A model generated the notes under the pieces. That model was not told the DNA's origin. It saw only the letters and a program-made list of their open reading frames with translations, and made no database searches. A stretch of DNA of 64,000 nt, taken from NCBI GenBank assembly GCA_965230605.1, contig CBDDLD010000004.1, forward strand, positions 2,852,001 through 2,916,000, written 5' to 3'. The translations under genes and the position numbers were made by a program. How positions within the stretch are numbered: the stretch's first letter is position 1; each line of letters begins with the position of its first letter. This document shows positions 1-8,260 of this stretch, in pieces. This DNA comes from CBDDLD01 sp965230605 (GTDB lineage: Bacteria; Bacteroidota; Bacteroidia; Flavobacteriales; Flavobacteriaceae).

Positions 1-270
1 GTAATTGGACCTAATGACAAACCATTACCAAATGCAATTATTCAATTGTTAGATGATCAGGGTAATGAAATACAACGTCAAATTACCGGAGCAGATGCTT
101 ACTATAATTTCAAAATAAAGCCATACGAGAATTATAGCCTTATGGCCACTAAAGAAGGATTTGAGAATTATAGAATTCGTTTCAGAGCCACTGAAATACG
201 TCCTGAACGAGCTTTTAAAGAAGTATTAAAACTTTCTGAAGAAACTGACGTTAATAGTACAGATCAATAA
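1..270 (+). CDS. C-terminal end of a carboxypeptidase regulatory-like domain protein (partial)
   Basis: The reading frame is open from the first base of the window and ends at TAA 268-270, so this is the last 89 residues of a longer protein whose start lies outside. The segment NDKPLPNAIIQLLDDQGNEI followed by an alternating pattern ending in YSLMATKEGFENY resembles the beta-sandwich of carboxypeptidase regulatory-like domains, which in Bacteroidota occur in surface and outer membrane proteins. No OmpA domain follows, so it is not the usual end of a PorE/OmpA protein. A TAA stop and a bidirectional terminator follow. Function of the whole protein cannot be told from this end. Confidence 0.55.
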   Translation, partial: VIGPNDKPLPNAIIQLLDDQGNEIQRQITGADAYYNFKIKPYENYSLMATKEGFENYRIRFRATEIRPERAFKEVLKLSEETDVNSTDQ

Positions 271-463
271 GTTAAACCGTTAAACGATAAAATTTACATT
301 GGCTTCGGTTATATCGATAATTAATAAGGCTTTATCTAAAAAAGCGTACTGTAGGTAAAATCTTAATTATTAGCTATTATATTTAAACCCTCAAAAGCAA
401 CCGAAACAACTAAAAATACTAGCATTTACGTGCAATATTAATTTTAATCAATCCAACATAAAA

Positions 464-494
464 AAACCACGTCGACTAAAAAGTGACGTGGTTT
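464..494. terminator. Bidirectional intrinsic terminator between converging genes
   Basis: A perfect 10-bp stem (464-473 with 485-494, AAACCACGTC / GACGTGGTTT) has an 11-base loop. An A-run lies on its left (461-466) and a T-run on its right (496-501), so it can stop both clpX on the minus strand and the partial gene on the plus strand. Apart from this hairpin, nothing recognisable was seen in 271-522. Confidence 0.8.
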
Positions 495-522
495 ATTTTT
501 TGTATTTCTATTTACAACTTGT

Positions 523-1755
523 TTAAGAAACTGCTTTAAGCTTTTTAAGTGTAGATTTTGTTAACTTTTCTTCAGCATAGTTTTTTGTAACATTCAGCTT
601 TTTATCTTCAGAACTAGGCATATGAAACATAGCATCAGTGAGTATTTCTTCACATAATGATCGTAATCCTCTTGCGCCTAACTTGTATTCGATAGCCTTT
701 TCTACAATAAATCCAAGTGCGCCATCCGTAATGGAAAATTCAATTTCATCCATGGCGAACAACTTCTTGTATTGCTTAATAATTGCATTCTTTGGTTCCG
801 TAAGAATCGCCCTTAGTGTATTAGCATCTAGAGGGTTCATATGTGTTAATACAGGTAAACGCCCAATGATTTCTGGTATTAAACCAAAGTCTTTAAGGTC
901 TTTAGGAATTATATATTGTAGGATGTGATCATTATCTACCTGATCTTCAGATTTAGAAGCACTATACCCTACTGCCTGCATGTTAAGGCGTTTTGTAATA
1001 ATACGCTCAATACCATCAAAGGCCCCTCCTGCAATGAACAGGATATGCTCTGTATTGACTTCTATAAATTTTTGGTCCGGATGCTTACGTCCTCCTTTAG
1101 GTGGAACATTAACTACAGTACCTTCAAGAAGTTTTAGTAAAGCTTGTTGTACACCTTCACCAGAAACGTCTCTGGTAATAGAGGGGTTATCACTTTTTCT
1201 GGCAATTTTATCAATTTCATCAATAAAAACGATACCACGCTCTGCTTTTTCCAAATTATAATCTGCAGCCTGTAATAGACGTGTTAAAATGCTTTCCACA
1301 TCTTCACCTACATAACCTGCCTCTGTAAGCACAGTGGCATCAACAATTGCTAAAGGTACGTTGAGCATTCTAGCAACTGTTTTTGCCATTAAGGTCTTTC
1401 CTGTTCCGGTCTGACCTACCATTATGATATTACTTTTCTGGATTTCTATATCATCTTCTGTTGGCGGCTGTAGTAAACGCTTGTAGTGGTTATAAACAGC
1501 TACAGACATGATACGTTTTGTGTATTCCTGACCAATTATATATTCATCTAAGAATGCTTTAATCTGCTGCGGTTTTCTAAGCATTAATTCGGCACTTAGT
1601 TCAGTAGCGCCACTCTGCTTAGACTCTTCAATCACAATACCATGAGCCTGCTCAATGCAACGATCGCATATATGAGCATCTAAACCTGCTATAAGCAGAT
1701 TAGTTTCTGATTTTTTTCTTCCGCAAAACGAACATTCTAATTCCTCTTTTGCCAT
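523..1755 (-). CDS. clpX: ATP-dependent Clp protease ATP-binding subunit ClpX
   Basis: This is the AAA+ unfoldase that recognises tagged substrates and feeds them into ClpP in the cytoplasm. The 410 residues show the N-terminal zinc-binding domain with cysteines 8, 11, 30 and 33, Walker A GQTGTGKT at about 114-121, the GYVG pore loop, Walker B FIDEIDKI, and the sensor region FGLIPEIIGRLP. Length is normal for the family. The loop that reads IGF in Escherichia coli ClpX reads VGY here, which I take as lineage variation in the ClpP-docking loop. The gene lies 64 bases downstream of clpP on the same strand. A possible separate -7 box lies in that gap. Confidence 0.98.
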   Translation of the reverse strand: MAKEELECSFCGRKKSETNLLIAGLDAHICDRCIEQAHGIVIEESKQSGATELSAELMLRKPQQIKAFLDEYIIGQEYTKRIMSVAVYNHYKRLLQPPTEDDIEIQKSNIIMVGQTGTGKTLMAKTVARMLNVPLAIVDATVLTEAGYVGEDVESILTRLLQAADYNLEKAERGIVFIDEIDKIARKSDNPSITRDVSGEGVQQALLKLLEGTVVNVPPKGGRKHPDQKFIEVNTEHILFIAGGAFDGIERIITKRLNMQAVGYSASKSEDQVDNDHILQYIIPKDLKDFGLIPEIIGRLPVLTHMNPLDANTLRAILTEPKNAIIKQYKKLFAMDEIEFSITDGALGFIVEKAIEYKLGARGLRSLCEEILTDAMFHMPSSEDKKLNVTKNYAEEKLTKSTLKKLKAVS

Positions 1756-1775
1756 AGTCTTAAAATTAAGAACTC

Positions 1776-1783
1776 CAAATATA
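1776..1783 (-). promoter_or_regulatory. Possible -7 box for clpX
   Basis: On the minus strand the sequence reads TATATTTG, matching the Bacteroidota -7 consensus TAnnTTTG, 20 bases before the clpX start codon. No well-placed TTG -33 element was found (the nearest is only 12 bases upstream), so clpX may also depend on read-through from clpP. Confidence 0.3.
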
Positions 1784-1819
1784 GTATTTGAAGTTCAATT
1801 ATATTGGTCTTTATTTCAA

Positions 1820-2494
1820 TTAATTCCTTACCAGAACTTCATCGATCATTCCATACTTCTTCGCTTCTTCTGAGCGCATCCAATAATCTCTATCCGAATC
1901 GCGCTCAACTTCTTCGTATGTTTTACCTGAATGTTTGGCTATGATTTTATAAAGTTCTTCTTTTACTTTTAATGTTTCTTTTACTGCAATCTCCATATCA
2001 GAAACCTGTCCTTGAGTACCGCTCATTGGTTGGTGTATCATAACTCTAGAGTGCGTTAATGCAGAACGCTTACCTGTTTCTCCGGCGCATAATAATACAG
2101 CCCCCATAGATGCTGCCATACCAGTACAAATGGTTGCAACGTCTGGTTTTATGAATTGCATTGTATCATAGATACCAAGCCCCGCATAAACACTCCCTCC
2201 CGGAGAATTGATATAAATTTGAATATCTTTCCCTGAGTCTACGCTTTCTAAGAATAATAATTGGGCTTGAATAATATTAGCTACCTGATCATTGATTCCT
2301 GTACCTAGAAAGATAATTCTATCCATCATTAAACGTGAAAACACATCAAAGATAGCGATGTTCATCTGGCGTTCTTCAATAATATTAGGTGTTAAATTGG
2401 TAGGATACATACTGCTAATTATCTTATCATAATAAGCACTGTTAATACCTTGATCCTTTATAGCGAACTTTTCAAATTCTTTTCCGTAGTCCAT
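1820..2494 (-). CDS. clpP: ATP-dependent Clp protease proteolytic subunit ClpP
   Basis: This is the serine peptidase that forms the tetradecameric proteolytic chamber of ClpXP. The catalytic triad is visible: Ser129 in GMAASMG, His154 in VMIHQPM, and Asp203 in DRDYWM, with the spacing (25 and 49 residues) found in the family. The protein is 224 residues, with an N-terminal extension of some 25 residues before the core that may be processed or shape the axial entry. It lies between tig and clpX; a strong terminator separates it from tig, so clpP probably has its own start of transcription inside the 50 bases before its ATG or depends on partial read-through. Confidence 0.98.
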   Translation of the reverse strand: MDYGKEFEKFAIKDQGINSAYYDKIISSMYPTNLTPNIIEERQMNIAIFDVFSRLMMDRIIFLGTGINDQVANIIQAQLLFLESVDSGKDIQIYINSPGGSVYAGLGIYDTMQFIKPDVATICTGMAASMGAVLLCAGETGKRSALTHSRVMIHQPMSGTQGQVSDMEIAVKETLKVKEELYKIIAKHSGKTYEEVERDSDRDYWMRSEEAKKYGMIDEVLVRN

Positions 2495-2526
2495 ATTTTA
2501 TTTTTAGTTTTTTGATTTAAAAAAAA

Positions 2527-2552
2527 AGCGTAAAACCATTACGTTTTACGCT
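2527..2552 (-). terminator. Intrinsic terminator between tig and clpP
   Basis: A perfect 10-bp stem (AGCGTAAAAC 2527-2536 with GTTTTACGCT 2543-2552) with a six-base loop is followed on the minus strand by a run of T residues (complement of 2519-2527). It lies 27 bases after the tig stop and 32 bases before the clpP start. Confidence 0.75.
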
Positions 2553-2579
2553 CTAAAGATACTAATTTATTAGTAATGA

Positions 2580-3902
2580 TTAACTGTAAAACTCTTTTAC
2601 AAAATCATCATATGTAATGTCTTTCACTTTAAGGTTAGCTTCTGTTTTATATAAGTTTAATAATTTCTGACTCATAAGCTGTTCAGAAAGACGCTTAACC
2701 TCATCTTGATTTGATAGAATACGTGCTGCAATGTCTTCTAGCTCCTTTTCTGTTGGGTTCATTTGACCAAACTGAGCCATTTGCCCTTTGATCATCTCAG
2801 TTGCAAAACTCTTTAATTCTTCAAATTGCACTTGAAGATTATGATCTTGAATCAGTTTACCTTCAATTAACTGATATCTCATGCTTTTCTCAGACTTTTC
2901 GTATTCTTCTTTAGCCTGCTCTTCTGTCATTGGCTCTTCACCTGCTGTCTGCATCCATTTTTGAAGAAAATTAGCCGGTAAATCAAACTTTGTACTATCT
3001 ACTAAGTATTCAGTAACATCATTTAACAACTTTTGATCACCTTGCTGAGCAAATTGCTTTTCAGAATCTACTTTAATCTTTTCTTTCAGTTCAGTTACTG
3101 TAGTAACAATTCCTTTTCCAAATAACTTATCAAACAATTCCTGATCTAAATCGGCAAGCTCTCTATTGTTTATTTCTGAAACTGTAAAAGTAACTTCAAC
3201 ATTTAAACCATGAGCATCATCATGAGATACTTTTAAGAAGTTCATTAAATCATGATCATCGCTGAATAGATTTTTTGTTTTAAGCGTGATTACATCTCCA
3301 ACTTTTGCACCTACAAACTTCTTCAGGTTGGTTTTACCTTTTACCTTGTCTAGTGTAATGGTTGTTGAATTATTGATTTCTTTCTCTTCATTAACAAAAG
3401 TTCCTGTAACTTCTGAAGCATCTTCAACAACATCAGTAGAAACAAGTTTTCCATACTGCTTTTGAATATGTTCAACCTGCTTGTCTATCATCTTATCATC
3501 AGCAATGATATTATATTGCGTGATTGCTTTTTTACCTTTGAGCTTAACTTCAAATTCTGGAGCTAGACCTAATTCAAATTCAAAAGAAAACGCATCCGCA
3601 TCCCAATCTAAATCATCTTGAGGTCTTGGAAGTGGGTTTCCTAAAACATCTAATTTTTCTTCTACAAGATATTTTCCTAGAGCATCCTGCAATAATTTGT
3701 TCACCTCATCCACTAAAACAGCTTTCCCATACTGTTTTTTAACCATCGTCATAGGAACATGCCCTTTTCTAAATCCAGGGATATTAGCAGACTTTCTATA
3801 ATCTGAAAGTATTTTTTCAACTTTATCACTGTAGTCTTCTTTAGAAATATCTACCTTAACTACAGCATTTAATTCATCAATGTTCTCTCTTGTAATATTC
3901 AT
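2580..3902 (-). CDS. tig: Trigger factor, ribosome-associated chaperone
   Basis: Trigger factor binds the ribosome exit tunnel and shields nascent chains. The 440-residue protein carries the N-terminal ribosome-binding domain with a signature-like segment SANIPGFRKGHVPMTMVKKQ at about 37-56, a central degenerate FKBP-like region, and a long helical C-terminal chaperone domain rich in Lys and Glu. Length and layout fit the Bacteroidota form, in which the prolyl isomerase domain is poorly conserved. The order tig-clpP-clpX on one strand is the classical arrangement of nascent-chain chaperone and ClpXP protease. A well-formed promoter lies just upstream. Confidence 0.95.
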   Translation of the reverse strand: MNITRENIDELNAVVKVDISKEDYSDKVEKILSDYRKSANIPGFRKGHVPMTMVKKQYGKAVLVDEVNKLLQDALGKYLVEEKLDVLGNPLPRPQDDLDWDADAFSFEFELGLAPEFEVKLKGKKAITQYNIIADDKMIDKQVEHIQKQYGKLVSTDVVEDASEVTGTFVNEEKEINNSTTITLDKVKGKTNLKKFVGAKVGDVITLKTKNLFSDDHDLMNFLKVSHDDAHGLNVEVTFTVSEINNRELADLDQELFDKLFGKGIVTTVTELKEKIKVDSEKQFAQQGDQKLLNDVTEYLVDSTKFDLPANFLQKWMQTAGEEPMTEEQAKEEYEKSEKSMRYQLIEGKLIQDHNLQVQFEELKSFATEMIKGQMAQFGQMNPTEKELEDIAARILSNQDEVKRLSEQLMSQKLLNLYKTEANLKVKDITYDDFVKEFYS

Positions 3903-3928
3903 TGTAATCTGATATCAAAATTGGGCTG

Positions 3929-3959
3929 CAAAAGTACAACAATTTTTAAAACTCAACAA
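3929..3959 (-). promoter_or_regulatory. Bacteroidota-type promoter of tig
   Basis: The minus strand has TTG (3957-3959), a 20-base spacer and TACTTTTG (3929-3936), matching the TTG / TAnnTTTG pair of the primary Bacteroidota sigma factor. The -7 box ends 26 bases before the tig start codon. Confidence 0.6.
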
Positions 3960-3977
3960 CAGATTTCAGCCCTATAA

Positions 3978-4328
3978 TTAATTGCTTTTATCTTCTTTAA
4001 GTAAAGAATGTAGGATGGATTGAAGAATAGAAAGCAGGACACTAAAAATAATAGCCGTCCAGACACTATTTACAGAAAAACCTTCAATAAGATTACTTGC
4101 CAAATAAATTATAAACGCATTAATGATTAATAAGAATAAGCCGAACGTGATGATTGTAAAAGGAATGGTTAAAATAATAAGAATTGGCTTCACAAATATG
4201 TTAAGTAAAGATAAAACTACCGCAACAATAATAGCAGTTGTATAACTATCTACACTCACTCCATTTAATAGTTTTGATAAAATAACAACCGCGACCGCAT
4301 TGAGCAAAAGACGAATAATAAGTTTCAT
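3978..4328 (-). CDS. Small four-helix membrane protein, phage-holin 4 superfamily type
   Basis: The 116-residue protein is almost wholly hydrophobic, with about four membrane segments (roughly 1-20, 30-50, 55-78, 88-110), a conserved-looking first turn IIRLLLNAVAVVIL and the PILIILTIPFTIITFGLFLLII core typical of the PF04020-type family. These proteins are named after phage holins by similarity but are ordinary chromosomal genes in most bacteria, with no proven role. It lies 36 bases after the alpha/beta hydrolase and is probably the last gene of the pdxJ operon. There are no phage genes around it, so a lysis role is not suggested. Confidence 0.75.
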   Translation of the reverse strand: MKLIIRLLLNAVAVVILSKLLNGVSVDSYTTAIIVAVVLSLLNIFVKPILIILTIPFTIITFGLFLLIINAFIIYLASNLIEGFSVNSVWTAIIFSVLLSILQSILHSLLKEDKSN

Positions 4329-4364
4329 AAGACTCTGATTTAGCCTTATAAAGTTACAATTAAA

Positions 4365-5129
4365 TTAATTGATGAATTGCATTACAGCATCGTAAAACGC
4401 TACTGGGTTTTCTGCATGCAGCCAATGCCCTGCATTTGGAATGGTTCCTATGTTCGCCTTGGGGAATTGCCTTTTTATTATAGTTTCATCATCTCTAGAG
4501 ATATATTCAGACTTATCACCTCTAAGAAAAATAGTTGCTCCTTTGTATAATGAACTTACTGGTAACGCTTCTCCAACTTCAGATACATTTTCTTTTAGCA
4601 CCTCTAAGTTAATTCTTAAACCTAATTGTCCTTTTTCTACCCAATAGAGATTTTTCAGCAAGAATTGTCTTGTTCCTAGCTCTGGCACATAATTACTTAA
4701 TAATTTGTCTGCTGCACCTCTTGTCTTTATAACTGAAAAATCCAATTGACTTAAGCCTTCTAAAATAGCATCATGATGCACAGGGTAATACCTTGGAGAA
4801 ATATCTGCAACAATCAACTTATCAACTAATTCAGGGTATTTTGTAGCGAAAAGCATTGCTGTTTTTCCTCCCATTGAATGCCCTAATAGAGTGGTACTTT
4901 CTAAATTATTTTCACTGTAATAGCGTTTAAGGTCTTCAGCCATAACCTCATAATCGAAGTCATCATCATGAAAACTACGTCCATGATTTCGCTGGTCCAC
5001 TAAATGCATTTCAAAATTAGATTCAGAAAACTTACGTCCCAGAGTCTTCCAATTATCGCCCATTCCTAAAAACCCATGAAGAATTACAAAAGGATTTCCT
5101 TCACCAAATGTATTTGAGTGTAAAATCAT
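4365..5129 (-). CDS. Alpha/beta fold hydrolase, YbfF-like esterase
   Basis: The 254-residue protein has the alpha/beta hydrolase layout: oxyanion motif ILHGFLGMGDNW near residue 17, DQRNHGRS near 45-52, nucleophile elbow GHSMGG near 82-87, and a C-terminal catalytic histidine in NAGHWLHAENP. This pattern matches the YbfF / ABHD11-type esterases, whose natural substrate is usually unknown (short acyl esters or acyl-CoA in characterised members). Its start ATG overlaps the pdxJ stop by four bases (ATGA), so the two are translationally coupled. No signal peptide is seen, so it is likely cytoplasmic. Confidence 0.85.
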   Translation of the reverse strand: MILHSNTFGEGNPFVILHGFLGMGDNWKTLGRKFSESNFEMHLVDQRNHGRSFHDDDFDYEVMAEDLKRYYSENNLESTTLLGHSMGGKTAMLFATKYPELVDKLIVADISPRYYPVHHDAILEGLSQLDFSVIKTRGAADKLLSNYVPELGTRQFLLKNLYWVEKGQLGLRINLEVLKENVSEVGEALPVSSLYKGATIFLRGDKSEYISRDDETIIKRQFPKANIGTIPNAGHWLHAENPVAFYDAVMQFIN

Positions 5130-5839
5130 TTTAATTTGTTTAAGTACATCTGAATTACGTTCTCCGCTCCTAGATAGATACTCTCCGCAATTAAAGCATG
5201 TCCTATTGAGACCTCTAACAACCCTGGTATGTGTGCTCTGAAAAATTTGATATTATCTAAAGATAAATCATGTCCGGCATTTACTCCTAAACCAATTTCA
5301 TTAGCCAAAATAGCACATTTAGTATATGGTTCTATCCCTTTTTCATTTCCTAAACCGTATTCATAAGCAAATGCTTCAGTGTATAATTCAATGCGATCCG
5401 TGCCCGTAGCTTTAGCACCTTCTATTTGTTCTAAAACAGGATCTACAAAAATGGACGTCCTAATTCCATTTCTCTTAAATTCTTTAATCACATCTACAAG
5501 AAACTGTTTGTGTTTTATGGTGTCCCATCCGGCATTAGACGTAATAGCATCTTCTGCATCCGGAACTAAGGTCACCTGAGTAGGTTTTATTGCTAAAACC
5601 ATTTCTATGAACTTGGGTATAGGATTACCTTCTATATTATATTCGGTATATACTTCCGGCTTTAAATCATAAGCATCTTTATATCTAATATGGCGTTCAT
5701 CTGGCCTAGGATGCACCGTTATACCTTCAGCTCCAAATCGCTGAGCATCTTTTGCAAACTTAACCACATTTGGCACATCGCCACCTCTACTATTTCTTAA
5801 GGTTGCTATTTTATTAATATTAACACTAAGTTTTGTCAT
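5126..5839 (-). CDS. pdxJ: Pyridoxine 5'-phosphate synthase PdxJ
   Basis: PdxJ condenses 1-deoxy-D-xylulose 5-phosphate with 3-amino-2-oxopropyl phosphate to make pyridoxine 5'-phosphate. The 237-residue product begins MTKLSVNINKIATLRNSRGG, the family N-terminus; contains GITVHPRPDERHIRY, and ends with LEVSIGHALIAESI. I chose the ATG at 5839 because an upstream in-frame ATG at 5884 would add 15 residues unlike the family and start upstream of the apparent promoter box. The downstream hydrolase overlaps its stop codon. Confidence 0.95.
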   Translation of the reverse strand: MTKLSVNINKIATLRNSRGGDVPNVVKFAKDAQRFGAEGITVHPRPDERHIRYKDAYDLKPEVYTEYNIEGNPIPKFIEMVLAIKPTQVTLVPDAEDAITSNAGWDTIKHKQFLVDVIKEFKRNGIRTSIFVDPVLEQIEGAKATGTDRIELYTEAFAYEYGLGNEKGIEPYTKCAILANEIGLGVNAGHDLSLDNIKFFRAHIPGLLEVSIGHALIAESIYLGAENVIQMYLNKLK

Positions 5840-5859
5840 ATTATATCTCTTATAAAGCA

Positions 5860-5867
5860 CAAAAATA
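5860..5867 (-). promoter_or_regulatory. Possible -7 box for pdxJ
   Basis: TATTTTTG on the minus strand ends 20 bases before the pdxJ start. No matching TTG element was found at the expected distance. Its position supports the start codon at 5839 rather than 5884. Confidence 0.3.
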
Positions 5868-5931
5868 CAAAGCCTGAGATGCATATTGTAGTTATTTTTA
5901 ATTAATTTGCATCTTGTTAAAATCCCATTAA

Positions 5932-6588
5932 ATGCAGCTTCAACAGTTTATTATAAATGATATTAAACCGCTAAATATTGACGATAATATTGGTGATTTA
6001 CAATTGTTGTTTAATCAACTTACATATTCACACATCCCTATTCAAAATGAAGGAGTATATCTAGGTTGTATCTCAGAAACTGATGCACATTGTTTTGATA
6101 GTGCCCAAAGCATTAAAGACTGTAATTATACTATTGAAGGCTTTTTTGTAAGACCCTCGACCAACTGGCTAGATGTATTAGAGGCATTTGCGCAAAATCA
6201 TTGTAATATAATGCCTGTGTTGGACGCTAAAAACAAGTATTTAGGGTATTATGAACTTAATGATATTATTCATTTGTTTAACGAAACACCTTTTTTTGCT
6301 GAGCCCGGAGGTATCCTTATTGTTGAAAAAGGGTTACAAGATTATTCTTTTAGTGAGATCAGTCAGATTGTAGAATCTAATGATGCTAAATTATTGGGCG
6401 CTTTTATTTCGAAAATTGAAAGTGATGTTGTAGAAATTACTTTAAAAATAGGAAATGGAAGTCTTAATGATGTTATTCAAACCTTCAGAAGATACAGTTA
6501 CAATATAGTATCTGGTCATGAGGAAGACACCTATTTAGAAAATCTAAAAGAACGCTCAGATTATCTCAACAAGTATCTTAATATGTAA
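5932..6588 (+). CDS. CBS domain protein
   Basis: The 218-residue cytoplasmic protein has a pair of CBS-like motifs in its first 125 residues (LTYSHIPIQNEGVYLGCISE and HCNIMPVLDAKNKYLGYYEL), the usual adenosyl-ligand binding module. The second half (about 130-218) looks like a small alpha/beta regulatory domain (GGILIVEKG, later VVEITLKIG). No enzyme domain is attached. It sits three bases before nadK on the same strand and is divergent from pdxJ. That context hints at a nucleotide-sensing partner for NAD kinase, but this is inference from position only. Confidence 0.8.
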   Translation: MQLQQFIINDIKPLNIDDNIGDLQLLFNQLTYSHIPIQNEGVYLGCISETDAHCFDSAQSIKDCNYTIEGFFVRPSTNWLDVLEAFAQNHCNIMPVLDAKNKYLGYYELNDIIHLFNETPFFAEPGGILIVEKGLQDYSFSEISQIVESNDAKLLGAFISKIESDVVEITLKIGNGSLNDVIQTFRRYSYNIVSGHEEDTYLENLKERSDYLNKYLNM

Positions 6589-6591
6589 CAT

Positions 6592-7470
6592 ATGAAAGTA
6601 GCTATCTACGGACAATCTTATCAAAAGAGTGCAACAAATGAAGCTTTTGAGATTCTTCTAGACCTTCTTATAAAAAAGAAGGCCACAATTTCTATTGAAC
6701 ATCAGTTTATTAAAAGTCAAAATGAAGCTGTACAAAATAATGATACGTTAAGTACTTACACAGAACTAGATTCCAGTTTTGACCTGTTAGTCAGTATAGG
6801 TGGGGATGGAACTATCCTAAGGGCAGTTACATTTGTAAAGGATCTTGGAATACCTATTGTTGGAATAAATACCGGACGACTTGGGTTTTTAGCAACAATA
6901 CAAACCAGTGAAATAAGCACTGCATTTGAAGAAATATTTAATAAAGGTTTCAAGATATCTGAACGTACTTTATTACAGGTAGACACTGACCCTAAGAATG
7001 ATCTGATAGAGGCTACAAATTTTGCGCTTAATGAAGTCGCTGTAAGTAGAAAGAATACAACGTCCATGATCACTGTGGAAACCCATCTTAATAATGAATA
7101 CTTAACCTCTTATTGGGCTGACGGTTTAATTTTATCTACGCCTACGGGATCTACCGGATATTCTTTAAGCTGTGGGGGACCTGTTATTGATCCCGAAGCA
7201 AATAGTTTTGTATTAACACCTATAGCGCCTCATAATTTAAATGCGCGCCCACTTGTAATTCCGGATGATACAGAAGTAACATTGAAAGTGAATGGAAGAG
7301 AAACTCAATTTCTGATGTCCTTAGATTCTAGAATAGTTACGTTAAAAAATAGTACCACTGTTACTATTAGAAAAGCCAAATACAAAGTGAAAATGGTTGA
7401 ATTAGAGGATGAAAGCTTTATAGATACGTTAAGGAAAAAGATGCTTTGGGGTGAAGATCGAAGAAATTAG
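6592..7470 (+). CDS. nadK: NAD kinase
   Basis: NAD kinase phosphorylates NAD to NADP, the only route to NADP. The 292 residues show the GGDGT motif at 70-74, NTGRLGFLA near 98-106, and the conserved STPTGSTGYSLSCGGPV near 180-197. Length is normal. The gene follows the CBS protein by three bases, suggesting one transcript. No second catalytic domain is present. Confidence 0.97.
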   Translation: MKVAIYGQSYQKSATNEAFEILLDLLIKKKATISIEHQFIKSQNEAVQNNDTLSTYTELDSSFDLLVSIGGDGTILRAVTFVKDLGIPIVGINTGRLGFLATIQTSEISTAFEEIFNKGFKISERTLLQVDTDPKNDLIEATNFALNEVAVSRKNTTSMITVETHLNNEYLTSYWADGLILSTPTGSTGYSLSCGGPVIDPEANSFVLTPIAPHNLNARPLVIPDDTEVTLKVNGRETQFLMSLDSRIVTLKNSTTVTIRKAKYKVKMVELEDESFIDTLRKKMLWGEDRRN

Positions 7471-7520
7471 GCAATAAATCCCAGTAAATACTGTTTATCT
7501 GTAAGACAATTTGTATCAAA

Positions 7521-7552
7521 TTGTTATAGGCTAATCATAATTGTTATATTTG
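7521..7552 (+). promoter_or_regulatory. Bacteroidota-type promoter upstream of the envelope block
   Basis: TTG (7521-7523), a 21-base spacer and TATATTTG (7545-7552) lie 16 bases before the DUF6089 gene. This probably starts transcription of the DUF6089-uppS-bamA genes. Confidence 0.6.
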
Positions 7553-7568
7553 CGAACTTTTAAAAACT

Positions 7569-8258
7569 ATGAGGTATTTATTCCTTTTTTTATTAGGTAT
7601 TTTATTTACCCAAACTACTAAGGCTCAAATCTATGAGGTTGGTTTATTTGTTGGTGGTAGTAATTTCATTGGTGACGTTGGAGCTACCAATTACATATCA
7701 CCAAACCAACTAGCTATTGGTGGGGTTTTTAAATGGAATAGAAGTCCTCGACATTCGTTTAGAGCTTCCATAATATTTTCAGACTTAGAAGGTACGGATG
7801 GAAAATCTGATGACCCTAGACGAATTCAACGTGGGTATGAGTTTAATGTTAGTGTTTTAGAAGTTTCAGCTGGAATGGAATTCACATTTTTAGATTTTGA
7901 TCTGCATGACAATCGTCAAAAGTATACACCTTACTTGTATACAGGAGTCACTGCTGCAAATCATGACAATTATTTCTTTACAACTACAGGAGTATACACT
8001 TCTGAAGGTACCAGCAGTTGGGCATTCGGAATTCCAATGGTTTTAGGCTTTAAGACCAATGTTACGGATCACCTTATTCTATCTGCAGAAATAGGTGCGA
8101 GATATACGTTTTCAGACGAGTTAGACGGAAGCGTTCCAGATTCTGTAGACAGAGAGACATTTAGTTTTGGTAATACAAATAGTAATGATTGGTATGTGTT
8201 TTCAGGATTTACCTTAACTTACACCTTCGGAAGACGTCCTTGTTATTGTAATTTTTAA
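7569..8258 (+). CDS. DUF6089-type outer membrane beta-barrel protein
   Basis: The 229-residue protein has a signal peptide (MRYLFLFLLGILFTQTTKAQ) and then short amphipathic beta strands with many glycines and aromatic residues, ending in a strand GFTLTYTFGRRPCYCNF. The pattern, including YEVGLFVGGSNFIGDVG near the start, is that of a porin-like family found directly upstream of uppS and bamA in flavobacteria. The extreme C-terminus carries two cysteines (CYC). It is two bases from uppS. The role is unknown; the position beside bamA suggests outer membrane biogenesis. Confidence 0.8.
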   Translation: MRYLFLFLLGILFTQTTKAQIYEVGLFVGGSNFIGDVGATNYISPNQLAIGGVFKWNRSPRHSFRASIIFSDLEGTDGKSDDPRRIQRGYEFNVSVLEVSAGMEFTFLDFDLHDNRQKYTPYLYTGVTAANHDNYFFTTTGVYTSEGTSSWAFGIPMVLGFKTNVTDHLILSAEIGARYTFSDELDGSVPDSVDRETFSFGNTNSNDWYVFSGFTLTYTFGRRPCYCNF

Positions 8259-8260
8259 CG

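Noticed and set aside
3978..4328. Holin-like protein as a sign of a prophage
   Set aside because: The name comes from the family only; the gene sits in a pdxJ operon and no phage genes, integrase or att sites are near.
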